This document shows positions 1-6,359 of a stretch of 7,138 nt of DNA, piece by piece. The stretch lies in contig JAXHSV010000160.1 in NCBI GenBank assembly GCA_034190305.1, forward strand, positions 1 through 7,138, given 5' to 3'. A program made the position numbers and the translations under genes. The first letter of the stretch is position 1. Every line of letters starts with the position of its first letter. The stretch is from JAUWNJ01 sp034190305. Lineage in GTDB: Bacteria; Planctomycetota; Phycisphaerae; SM23-33. The notes beneath the pieces were generated by a model. The model did not search any database and was not told where the DNA came from. It saw only the letters and a program-made list of their open reading frames with translations.

Positions 1-2
1 CG

Positions 3-407
3 AAAACACAAAAAGATATCAAAGAAAGAACCAAACCATGGGTAGCGTCCCCATGTTTCCGATTGCTGGGCGTTACGGCAACAGACCGTTTGGTAAGGGC
101 GTCGTCAAACGCCGGTGCAGGGAATTGCCTGGACCTGGAGTCCAAAACCGAAGGAGGCGTGAAGAAATGGCTAATCTTGGATTTTACTGTAGGTGCAGGC
201 TACAATTGGAATGCGTTTGAGGGTTGCTGCGAAACGGCAGACCATTATTACGCAGTATGGCCGAAACATAAGGCAGATAATGATTACGACATGCTAAAAA
301 ATCACATAAGCTGTCAACAATACTGGGTAAAGACCTTCAACGATATCGAACCTGGAACTGATAGCTGGGATGTAGAGACTATTTATGATGAAGTTCAAAA
401 ACCATAG
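3..407 (+). CDS. Hypothetical protein, C-terminal part (5' end open at window edge)
   Basis: I do not recognise this protein. The frame is open from the first bases of the window to a TAG at 405-407, giving 134 visible residues, so it is probably the tail of a longer gene. The second half (from about base 160) reads most like real protein: a short hydrophobic/beta stretch (WLILDFTVGAGYNW), a Cys pair (EGCCET), then an acidic, aromatic-rich tail with HYYAVWP, CQQYW and DSWDVETIYDE. The first 50 residues are less convincing, and the other two forward frames are also open or partly open there, so an upstream frameshift or a different start cannot be excluded. Internal starts exist (TTG at 63, GTG at 159), but the only good Shine-Dalgarno-like run (AAGGAGG, 151-157) is too close to 159 to serve it. 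The next gene starts 24 nt downstream, which suggests co-transcription. No function is assigned. Confidence 0.4.
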   Translation, partial: KTQKDIKERTKPWVASPCFRLLGVTATDRLVRASSNAGAGNCLDLESKTEGGVKKWLILDFTVGAGYNWNAFEGCCETADHYYAVWPKHKADNDYDMLKNHISCQQYWVKTFNDIEPGTDSWDVETIYDEVQKP

Positions 408-431
408 GAAACGGTGCGAGAGGAAAGAAAA

Positions 432-1964
432 ATGAACGCCAGACTATTTGTTGGATTAACAGTGTCGATATTATGTTTCACCACAGCTGATATGGCTTGG
501 GGCGCGAAACCGTTCTATCCGATCAGGGAGACCGGGCAGATATTTGATGCAGACCTGAAGAAGGAGGTTTCGGGCTTGGGTCTTGGGTACTCCATGATGT
601 GTATCTGGCCGACAGAAAAGGAACTGGCCGGCGCGATCCCGCTCGCCAGCGTGCCCGGCGAGGTAGTGGATTGCGCAGCAAAGTGGGTAAGAACTGTCTT
701 GAAGGAGCAATGGGTTCCGCCAGAGCTTCAAAGGCGTTTTATCGCAGTGAGTATACGAAGGAATGTTATTCCTCCTGCGGATGTGGACCACCTCATCGCC
801 CGTTATCGAGCGGGGGCATACAAACTCCAGATCATGGAAGATGGAGGCAGGCTGGCAATCTTGATCATTCCGGAACAGGCAGGTCGGCCCGAAAAATCCA
901 TTGAGGAGCATGTGTCCAAATCGGCTCAGGACTTCCTGAGGCTCCCTGAGAATTGTGCAGGAAAGATCGTGGTTACTTTGCAGCGAACAACCTTTGGGAA
1001 GGATAGAGTCTTGGGGTACGGTACGATCGACATTGCGAGTGATGACGCCAGTGGGACAACCATATCGCCGTCGTGGTGGCATCGAATGTGGGCATGGTCT
1101 GACGGTCGGATCGTGTATTTGCAAATGCTTGAACTCCCCAGAAAACCTGGTCCGCCTCGGGCGAGACCAGGCATGCCGAAGAGATTCAGGACGATAAAAA
1201 TGATTGAGGAAGAGGTAGCGAAACTCTCTAATGCAGAATTAGTTGATATGGTCTTGAAGGGGGATACGTTGCATAAAATGGTGGCGGTTGAGAGGCTTAG
1301 AAAGGGGAGGGACGGGAAGGGATGGCGGGACAACCTTGATGTCCTGTTGAGCCTCGCCGAAAAGACGGGAACGGGGGACATGATTGTTGAGGGATTGGTT
1401 CGTCCTGAGTATGTTAACGAAGGTGATCCGACGGACCTAAAGGCGGTAGATAAGTATATTGATTTTCTTGAGATGCAACTGAAGAATGCCAAACCCTGTG
1501 TTTCCCCCACACAAGCGATACGAAGCCTGGGGCAAGTAGTCAAACCACCAAGTCCTCCAATTCGAAGGAGAAGAATACCGATGCCAACCAGTGCAAGTAC
1601 AACCGAGCCGGTGAAAGCACCTTACGGGACCGCTCGTGTTGCTAAAATTCTTATTTCGCAACTGGAAAAGAAAGACTGGCGGGTTCGCGAGGCGGCAGTG
1701 CGCTGGTTGGGTAATTTCGACCGTAGTGATCCACAGACCGCCAGCAAAGTAGTTGCTGCCCTAAAGTCACAGATATCGAAAGAGGAGAAGTCCAATGAAA
1801 AGCAAAAAATAAAGGATGAAAGGAAAGCTGAAATTCATCGCGCCATTTGGAAAATAGCTAACAGCATGAGAGACGATCAGGGGCACGAAAGAGGTGGTAT
1901 GGCACCTACCCGCCGGCGGCATATTGGAGCCGATACGAAACCCGCTGCGGATAAAACTCCATAA
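432..1964 (+). CDS. Secreted protein with C-terminal HEAT-like repeats, function unknown
   Basis: A 510-aa protein is predicted from the ATG at 432, preceded by GAGAGGAAAG at suitable spacing. A GTG at 414 would add six residues but lacks a ribosome site, so I prefer 432. The N-terminus looks like a Sec signal peptide: an Arg at residue 4, a hydrophobic core (LFVGLTVSILCF) and a likely cleavage after AWG or GAK near residues 24-26. Residues about 30-235 form a mixed alpha/beta region I cannot name. Residues about 255-350 are helical. A Pro/Arg-rich linker follows (about 370-395), then an HEAT-like segment at about 400-478 with the pattern WRVREAAVRWLGNF and IHRAIWKIANSM. The last 30 residues are polar and basic and probably disordered. 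HEAT repeats generally mediate protein contacts, so a periplasmic or envelope scaffold is plausible but inferred. Third codon positions are A/T-richer than in pckG downstream. No catalytic motif was seen. Confidence 0.75.
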   Translation: MNARLFVGLTVSILCFTTADMAWGAKPFYPIRETGQIFDADLKKEVSGLGLGYSMMCIWPTEKELAGAIPLASVPGEVVDCAAKWVRTVLKEQWVPPELQRRFIAVSIRRNVIPPADVDHLIARYRAGAYKLQIMEDGGRLAILIIPEQAGRPEKSIEEHVSKSAQDFLRLPENCAGKIVVTLQRTTFGKDRVLGYGTIDIASDDASGTTISPSWWHRMWAWSDGRIVYLQMLELPRKPGPPRARPGMPKRFRTIKMIEEEVAKLSNAELVDMVLKGDTLHKMVAVERLRKGRDGKGWRDNLDVLLSLAEKTGTGDMIVEGLVRPEYVNEGDPTDLKAVDKYIDFLEMQLKNAKPCVSPTQAIRSLGQVVKPPSPPIRRRRIPMPTSASTTEPVKAPYGTARVAKILISQLEKKDWRVREAAVRWLGNFDRSDPQTASKVVAALKSQISKEEKSNEKQKIKDERKAEIHRAIWKIANSMRDDQGHERGGMAPTRRRHIGADTKPAADKTP

Positions 1965-2060
1965 GCGACGGTGCTGGTCCACCGATCTTTGGGCGGCATT
2001 TGTTCGGGGGGAATAGAGGACATAAACCGTTTTGTGTTTGCGAAAGATGGGGGTGATGTT

Positions 2061-2077
2061 CCTTCGTTTATCGAAGG
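2061..2077. repeat. Inverted repeat (hairpin), 6-bp arms
   Basis: CCTTCG at 2061-2066 and CGAAGG at 2072-2077 are perfect complements around the loop TTTAT. Three further G-T pairs could extend the base of the stem. No T-run follows, so an intrinsic terminator is unlikely on the + strand. Confidence 0.5.
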
Positions 2078-2084
2078 GGTCAGC

Positions 2085-2108
2085 CGCGCTCGCGCTTTGG
2101 CGAGTGTG
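2085..2108. repeat. Inverted repeat (hairpin), 9-bp arms with two G-T pairs
   Basis: CGCGCTCGC (2085-2093) pairs with GCGAGTGTG (2100-2108) around the loop GCTTTG. Seven pairs are Watson-Crick and two are G-T, and the G-T positions favour folding as + strand RNA. It lies 7 nt after the hairpin at 2061-2077, so the two would stack as tandem hairpins in a transcript. No T-run follows. Confidence 0.5.
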
Positions 2109-2307
2109 CGCAAACAAGGCTCTTTGGCAAGTGAATAAAAACCGTCAGGCCGGAGTACCGGACTACCGAAACGCACAGTCAGCCCGGCGGCGGATCAACC
2201 CGCCCGGTTTGACCCGAATTGTATTCCGACGGAGGCATCGTATTTTCTGAAATGTCAGTCCCCCTAATAAAATAAGGTTGATCACGCCGACTATTCGAAA
2301 AAACCAT

Positions 2308-2319
2308 TGTAAATTTACA
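2308..2319. promoter_or_regulatory. Perfect 12-bp palindrome, candidate operator upstream of pckG
   Basis: TGTAAATTTACA is an exact palindrome in an A/T-rich stretch. Its centre is about 84 nt upstream of the predicted pckG start of transcription, a position more typical of an activator or looping site than of a simple steric repressor. It is not the usual Rex box, which has TTGTGAA and TTCACAA arms separated by four bases. The regulator is therefore unknown. A 12-bp A/T-rich palindrome could also arise by chance. Confidence 0.35.
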
Positions 2320-2362
2320 TTAAAATATCTTTTCCGTAATCGACGGTCATTGAAGGATTTGC

Positions 2363-2391
2363 TTGACAGGCAAAACGAATTGGCGTAAAGT
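2363..2391 (+). promoter_or_regulatory. Sigma70-type promoter of pckG
   Basis: The -35 box TTGACA (2363-2368) is a perfect consensus match. A 17-nt spacer leads to TAAAGT (2386-2391), a 4/6 match to the -10 box. Transcription would begin near 2398 and leave a leader of about 60 nt. The nine bases TGCTTGACA (2360-2368) also occur in the promoter before the gene at 5232. Confidence 0.6.
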
Positions 2392-2423
2392 TCGGCCTCG
2401 TTTACAGGCTGTAGTGCGTAAGT

Positions 2424-2453
2424 CGGGACAAATTCCCGGCAAAATTCCCGGAG
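2424..2453 (+). promoter_or_regulatory. pckG leader: hairpin, direct repeat and ribosome binding site
   Basis: CGGGA (2424-2428) can pair with TCCCG at 2434-2438, or alternatively with a second TCCCG at 2446-2450. The ten bases AAATTCCCGG occur twice, at 2430-2439 and 2442-2451, with a 12-nt period. The second copy runs into GGAG (2450-2453), the probable Shine-Dalgarno sequence 7 nt before the ATG. The two pairings are mutually exclusive and could alter ribosome access. The stems are short (5 bp), so regulation is only a possibility. Confidence 0.35.
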
Positions 2454-2460
2454 TATCCTA

Positions 2461-4371
2461 ATGAGCAGTGATAACTACGCAAACATTCTGGCTGAAAATC
2501 TGGACGAAACCAACCTGGCGAAGTTGCTGGCGCTGAAGAATCCGGAGATGCACCGCTTCGTAGCCGACGCAATCGATCTGTGCAATCCGGAGAAAGTATT
2601 CGTGGCAACGGACTCTGCCGAGGATATCGCCTTCATCCGCCAGTTGGCCCTTGATCGCAAAGAAGAGACCCGGCTCGCAATCGACGGGCACACGATCCAT
2701 TTCGACGGGTATCACGATCAGGCCCGCGACGTCGCCAGGACGAAGTACCTTCTGCCTGAAGGTTTGGACCTCGGCGAGCGGCTCAACAGCATTGGACGGG
2801 ACGAGGGTCTGGCGGAGATTCGCGGCTTCCTGGCTGGGTCAATGGCGGGCAAGATCGCGATGGTGCGGTTTTTCTGTCTCGGACCCGTCGATTCTCTCTT
2901 CGGTATCCCGTGCGTACAGGTTACGGATTCATCTTACGTCGCTCACAGCGAGGACCTTCTCTACCGCCACGGCTACGAGCAGTTCCGCCGGCTTGGGGAG
3001 GGCGACGATTTCTTCCGCTTCCTGCACAGCGCAGGACGATTATCTGACAACAACACGTCGGCCGACGTACCTAAACGCCGCGTGTACATCGACATTGAGA
3101 CTGAGACGGTTTATACCTCCAACTCCCAATACGCCGGCAACACCATCGGGCTTAAGAAACTCGCCCTTCGCCTGGCGATACGCAAGGCCGACCGTGAAGG
3201 ATGGATGGCGGAGCACATGTTCATTATGGGCGTAAACGGGCCCGGCGGGCGAAAGACTTATTTTACCGGCGCTTTCCCGTCCGCCTGCGGGAAGACATCC
3301 ACAGCCATGATCCCGGGAGAGTCGATCGTTGGAGACGACATCGCCTATTTCCGCGAAATTGACGGGCAGGCCCGCGCCGTTAACGTCGAAGCCGGAATCT
3401 TCGGAATCATCCGCGACGTCAATCCCGACGACGACCCGGTCATCTACGATATCCTGACAAAACCCGGCGAGGTAATCTTTTCCAACGTCCTTATCACCGA
3501 CGGCAGACCATACTGGCTCGGTATGGGCAGCGAACTGCCCAAGTCAGGGTACAATCACAGCGGCAACTGGACCGCAGGGGCAAAGGACGCAGACGGAAAG
3601 GAAATCACCGCCTCGCACATGAACGCCCGTTACACGGTCAACCTTGCTCGTCTCGCCAACGTGGACGAAGCCCTGCATGACCCTGACGGGGTGGTAATCG
3701 GCGGGATAATCTACGGCGGGCGCGACAGCGACACCTGCGTGCCCGTCCAGCAGGCGTTCGACTGGACACACGGCATTATTACAATCGCTGCATCACTGGA
3801 GAGCGAGACCACATCGGCGACGCTGGGCGCCGAAGGTGTCCGGAAATTCAACCTGATGAGCAATATGGACTTCGTAGCCATCCCGCTGGGCAAGTATATT
3901 CAGAACAACCTCGACTTCGGCGCATCGCTGGATACGGCTCCGCCTATCTTCGGCGTCAATTACTTCCTCAAGAACGCCAAAGGGAAATACCTCAACGGGA
4001 TGCTGGACAAGAGCGTCTGGGTCAAGTGGGCCGAACTTGCCGCCAACGGCGACGTCGATACCATCGAGACGCCTACAGGCCTGATCCCGAAATACGAAGA
4101 CATCAAGCGGCTGTTCGCAGAAGTTCTCAAGAAGGACTACACTACGGATCACTACATCGAGCAGTTCAAACTCCGCATCCCGGAGAACCTCGCCAAACTC
4201 GACCGTATGGAAAAGATTTACCGCGACATTTCCGACACGCCGAAGGTGGTTTTTGAGACGTTCGCCGCCCAGCGGAAGCGTCTGGAAGCCCTTCGGGAGA
4301 CCAGGGGTGATTACGTCAGCCCGTTGGACCTGCCTGCCCATACGGGCCAGTCCGGTAGGCAAGGGATGTGA
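2461..4371 (+). CDS. pckG: Phosphoenolpyruvate carboxykinase (GTP)
   Basis: This 636-aa cytosolic enzyme interconverts oxaloacetate + GTP with PEP + CO2 + GDP, at the entry to gluconeogenesis or, in some anaerobes, as a carboxylating step. The length fits GTP-dependent PEPCKs (about 600-640 aa) rather than the ATP family (about 530 aa). Visible motifs in order: DVARTK (90-95, substrate-binding Arg); the substrate region around GPVDSLFGIPCVQVTDSSYV (141-160); SQYAGNTIGLKK (222-233), holding the metal-binding Lys; EHMFIMG (251-257), with the metal-binding His; P-loop FPSACGKTS (272-280), with the reactive Cys typical of the GTP class; VGDDIAY (290-296), with the metal-binding Asp; NAR (388-390); and the mobile lid around SLESETTSATLGAEG (445-459). 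The P-loop ends in Ser where many homologues have Asn. The ATG at 2461 has GGAG 7 nt upstream. The gene converges on rex, with 16 nt between their stops. The functional assignment is firm; the flux direction cannot be read from sequence. Confidence 0.96.
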   Translation: MSSDNYANILAENLDETNLAKLLALKNPEMHRFVADAIDLCNPEKVFVATDSAEDIAFIRQLALDRKEETRLAIDGHTIHFDGYHDQARDVARTKYLLPEGLDLGERLNSIGRDEGLAEIRGFLAGSMAGKIAMVRFFCLGPVDSLFGIPCVQVTDSSYVAHSEDLLYRHGYEQFRRLGEGDDFFRFLHSAGRLSDNNTSADVPKRRVYIDIETETVYTSNSQYAGNTIGLKKLALRLAIRKADREGWMAEHMFIMGVNGPGGRKTYFTGAFPSACGKTSTAMIPGESIVGDDIAYFREIDGQARAVNVEAGIFGIIRDVNPDDDPVIYDILTKPGEVIFSNVLITDGRPYWLGMGSELPKSGYNHSGNWTAGAKDADGKEITASHMNARYTVNLARLANVDEALHDPDGVVIGGIIYGGRDSDTCVPVQQAFDWTHGIITIAASLESETTSATLGAEGVRKFNLMSNMDFVAIPLGKYIQNNLDFGASLDTAPPIFGVNYFLKNAKGKYLNGMLDKSVWVKWAELAANGDVDTIETPTGLIPKYEDIKRLFAEVLKKDYTTDHYIEQFKLRIPENLAKLDRMEKIYRDISDTPKVVFETFAAQRKRLEALRETRGDYVSPLDLPAHTGQSGRQGM

Positions 4372-4387
4372 CACAGACCAGGGTTTC

Positions 4388-5089
4388 TTACACCCCCGAG
4401 GTTTGTTTCTTCCTCCCTGTTACATTGACGAGGTAGCTGAGTTGTTCGAGTTGAACGGCCAGGTCAACCGGTACGACGGCGACGCCGGCAGGTACGGTGA
4501 GTGTAACGGGTGCAAAGTTCAATATTCCCCGGATGCCCACTCGGCAGAGGCGATCGGTTACATCCTGGGCGACCTCGGCGGGTACCGCCAGTATGGCCAG
4601 GCGAATGCGGGTTTTTCTGACGGTATCGGCCAGTTCGCTCATCGGCTGGACGACGACCTGGCCGAATTTTTTCCCGATTTTTTCGTCCTCCGAGTCAAAC
4701 GCAGCCTTCGGGCGAAAGCCTTTCCCCGCGAATCCCTTGTATCGCAAAAGCGCCCTTCCGAGGCTTCCGACGCCGACAACCGCCACGTTCCAGACCCTGT
4801 CGGTGCCGAAAATTGCCCGTAATCGCTCCGTCAGTTCGCCGACAGGGTAACCGACCCCGGGTCGGCCGAACTGTCCGAAATGGGTCAAATCCTTGCGGAC
4901 CTGTGCATCGGTCAGCCCAAGCGCCTTTCCGAGTTGTTGGCTTGAAACGGTCTGCTGTCCTTTGTCCGCCAGGGCTTCGGCGCGGCGAAGGTACAGACTC
5001 ATGCGTTTAACGGCCAGCGGCGGGGGAAGCGCATTGCGAGGTGAATCTGAAGGTTTGCGGGGTTGTTTTGGACTCATGACAGAAAACAT
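4388..5089 (-). CDS. rex: Redox-sensing transcriptional repressor Rex
   Basis: Rex is a homodimeric DNA-binding protein that senses the NADH/NAD+ ratio. NADH binding releases it from operators of fermentation and respiration genes. At 233 aa it has a slightly extended N-terminus against typical Rex (about 205-220 aa). A winged-helix domain spans about 25-82, with SSQQLGKALGLTDAQVRKDL (49-68) and FGQFGRPGVGYPV (71-83) closely following the family pattern. The Rossmann domain begins with VVGVGSLGRAL (104-114), a GxGxxG nucleotide loop; AAFDSEDEKIG (129-139) carries the acidic residue at the ribose position; and ILNFAP (189-194) is the conserved Rex motif. The C-terminal helix LAVQLEQLSYLV (210-221) matches the domain-swapped dimer helix. 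Neither ATG (5089, or 5077 = Met5) has a clear ribosome site, so the start is uncertain; conservation begins near residue 25. It is divergent from the gene at 5232 and converges on pckG. Confidence 0.95.
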   Translation of the reverse strand: MFSVMSPKQPRKPSDSPRNALPPPLAVKRMSLYLRRAEALADKGQQTVSSQQLGKALGLTDAQVRKDLTHFGQFGRPGVGYPVGELTERLRAIFGTDRVWNVAVVGVGSLGRALLRYKGFAGKGFRPKAAFDSEDEKIGKKFGQVVVQPMSELADTVRKTRIRLAILAVPAEVAQDVTDRLCRVGIRGILNFAPVTLTVPAGVAVVPVDLAVQLEQLSYLVNVTGRKKQTSGV

Positions 5090-5146
5090 TCTAGACCGAT
5101 GGAGACGAGGACGTCAATATCGGTTTGCAAATCCTCATTAGCGTGC

Positions 5147-5175
5147 TTGACATCCTCGCATCAGGTTCCTACTAT
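5147..5175 (+). promoter_or_regulatory. Sigma70-type promoter of the 5232 gene
   Basis: A consensus -35 box TTGACA (5147-5152) is separated by 17 nt from TACTAT (5170-5175), a 4/6 match to the -10 box. Transcription would start near 5182, about 50 nt before the ATG at 5232. A TTAACAA half-site (5187-5193) lies just downstream of the predicted start. It resembles one arm of a Rex box in some lineages, but the second arm is not visible. No equally good promoter for rex was found on the other strand of this 142-nt divergent region. Confidence 0.6.
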
Positions 5176-5231
5176 CGACCTGTGTTTTAACAATGGATTT
5201 ATAAGTACCGTCCCGAAAAGGAAGACTCATT

Positions 5232-6314
5232 ATGGCCAGACGCACCGTATCCGTTTTATTTATAATGTTTTTCGCCCTGAGTCTCTGGGCCGATTCGACC
5301 AAAGGAGCCGACGCACCGACGCTTGAAGAGATCAGGAATCTCCCTGTTGCAGGCCCGGTTGGGTTTTCTGCTCGCGGAAAAATAGAAGAATATGTCGGGC
5401 ATTGGGTCAAGAAGATGACCGAAGCAAAGAAGGTGTCGGACATTGTCAAGGCCCGACAGGCACTGACCGACGGATATGATGCTCACAACTCGCCGGACTG
5501 GCTGGTTTCATATGCGGAGGTTTCGGCGAAGAAGATACCGGTCCTGCTGGGGCTTTCAGACCGCGTCAAGCAGATACAGGCAAGCATGGCTCTTGCAGCG
5601 ATGCCGCAGTACACGATCCAGCCTGCGCTGGAGAAAATGTCCCTGCATGAGAATCCCGCCGTGAGATACTGGGCGGCGCGGGGATATCGCTCGTCGGTCA
5701 GGAGGATGCTGCTTTATCCCGAACGCGCCAGGAAGATGTGCGCAACGCTGGAGCGTCTGGGACGAAAGGAGTCCGGACCGATTCTGGCTGTCGTCTTGCG
5801 AACGCTGATTATCTATCCCGGCATGAGGGCCGAAGCCGTCGCTCGGCTGCGATCGACCCTGGATAAAATCTGGCTTGCGCGTCTCGGTGATCTGCTCGCC
5901 GGCAGGAGCGATATAATCGAGACATATCACAAGACCGTTGAATTTCTTACGCCGTTTGACAAAGACGAGGCGGATAAGAAAAAAATTCTGCAACTGCTGG
6001 TCGATGCGCTGGAGGCAGCCTCGCAGGGATTCAATGAGTCAGGTAGTAGTAAAAAATCGGCCCAGCAGCCATGGATGGACCTGCTGAGCGAACTGGAAAG
6101 GAAATTGAATGCTATTACCGATACGCGCAAGGCGCCCATACAGGATATTCTGGTCGATACCAAAATGCCGATCAATGAAAAGGTTACTGAAGTTCGCCTG
6201 AAAGCGGTTCAGGAGCATTGGAAACCCCTGCTGGCGAAACTGGACGTCAAGCCCAGGCCGGTGCCCGTAACCAAAACCAAGCCGGCCAACATGACAAAAA
6301 TGACCCCCGAATAG
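5232..6314 (+). CDS. Secreted HEAT-like repeat protein, function unknown
   Basis: A 360-aa protein with a clear Sec signal peptide: MARR, a hydrophobic core (VSVLFIMFFALSLW, 6-19) and a probable cleavage after WA (20) or KGA (26). The rest is almost wholly alpha-helical. Residues about 100-160 look like HEAT-type helix pairs (KQIQASMALAAM, then NPAVRYWAARGYRS), and more helices continue to about 295. The C-terminal 20 residues are Pro/Lys/Thr-rich and likely unstructured. The start ATG at 5232 is preceded by AAGGAAG at good spacing. A solute-binding protein gene follows 45 nt downstream on the same strand, so the two are probably one operon and this may be a periplasmic accessory of that transporter (inference). 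It is the second secreted HEAT-like protein in the window; whether it is related to the one at 432 needs an alignment. No enzymatic motif was seen. Confidence 0.8.
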   Translation: MARRTVSVLFIMFFALSLWADSTKGADAPTLEEIRNLPVAGPVGFSARGKIEEYVGHWVKKMTEAKKVSDIVKARQALTDGYDAHNSPDWLVSYAEVSAKKIPVLLGLSDRVKQIQASMALAAMPQYTIQPALEKMSLHENPAVRYWAARGYRSSVRRMLLYPERARKMCATLERLGRKESGPILAVVLRTLIIYPGMRAEAVARLRSTLDKIWLARLGDLLAGRSDIIETYHKTVEFLTPFDKDEADKKKILQLLVDALEAASQGFNESGSSKKSAQQPWMDLLSELERKLNAITDTRKAPIQDILVDTKMPINEKVTEVRLKAVQEHWKPLLAKLDVKPRPVPVTKTKPANMTKMTPE

Positions 6315-6338
6315 TAGCAATCAAAACCGCCTGCACCC

Positions 6339-6354
6339 AACCCGATATGGGGTT
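6339..6354 (+). promoter_or_regulatory. Hairpin covering the ribosome site of the solute-binding protein gene
   Basis: AACCC (6339-6343) pairs with GGGTT (6350-6354) around GATATG. The G-run at 6349-6352 is the only plausible Shine-Dalgarno sequence for the ATG at 6360, 7 nt further on, so the hairpin would mask it. With five pairs it is weak. It could limit translation of the second gene relative to the first. Confidence 0.3.
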
Positions 6355-6359
6355 ACGTC

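Larger units (their letters stand above)
1965..2257. other. Gene-poor gap with several GC-rich inverted repeats
   Basis: No convincing gene lies here. After the TAA at 1962-1964 the same frame stays open to a TAA at 2136-2138, and part of it looks protein-like (DGGDVPSFIEGVSRARAL). It has no start codon with a ribosome site, so it may be a decayed gene end or chance. The stretch carries a series of inverted repeats: CCTTCG/CGAAGG with a 5-nt loop (2061-2077), a 9-pair stem with two G-T pairs (2085-2093 with 2100-2108), CCGG/CCGG around AGTA (2150-2161), and a bulged CCGGCGG/CCGCCCGG stem near 2180-2215. None is followed by a T-run, so they are not ordinary intrinsic terminators. A structured RNA, a REP-like dispersed element or the remnant of one is possible. 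Confidence 0.4.

Noticed and set aside
38..220. 60-codon open frame starting at ATG 38
   Set aside because: Arg-rich and without family features. The overlapping frame ending at 407 reads more like protein, and this one ends within it.
471..1124. 217-codon minus-strand open frame
   Set aside because: It lies inside the better-supported 432 gene, with Cys/His/Arg-rich low-quality content and no family resemblance.
926..1543. 205-codon minus-strand open frame
   Set aside because: Antisense to the 432 gene. Its Ser-rich composition is typical of a shadow frame.
1967..1984. Terminator after the 432 gene
   Set aside because: GGTG/CACC is a 4-bp stem without a T-run, which is insufficient.
2144..2163. 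Riboswitch resembling the c-di-GMP class in the gap
   Set aside because: GC-rich hairpins are present, but I could not align the conserved core bases of that class.
1877..2176. Open frame of 99 codons on the minus strand
   Set aside because: It overlaps the end of the 432 gene and the structured gap, has no ribosome site, and its Pro/Ser/Arg-rich content looks like a reverse-strand shadow. It is noted under the gap finding, not called as a gene.
2651..3235. 194-codon plus-strand open frame in another frame of pckG
   Set aside because: Ser/Thr/Arg-rich out-of-frame reading of a gene with clear PEPCK motifs.
3793..4374. 193-codon minus-strand open frame
   Set aside because: Antisense shadow of the C-terminal half of pckG, caused by its G/C-rich third positions.
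4372..4400. Terminator between pckG and rex
   Set aside because: Only a 4-bp GGGT/ACCC stem with no following T-run on either strand, too weak to call.
4253..4822. 189-codon plus-strand open frame over the pckG end and rex
   Set aside because: It overlaps two well-supported genes in the wrong frame or strand.
5176..5193. Possible full Rex operator next to the 5232 promoter
   Set aside because: Only the right arm TTAACAA is present; the left arm does not match TTGTTAA or TTGTGAA, so a Rex box is not called.
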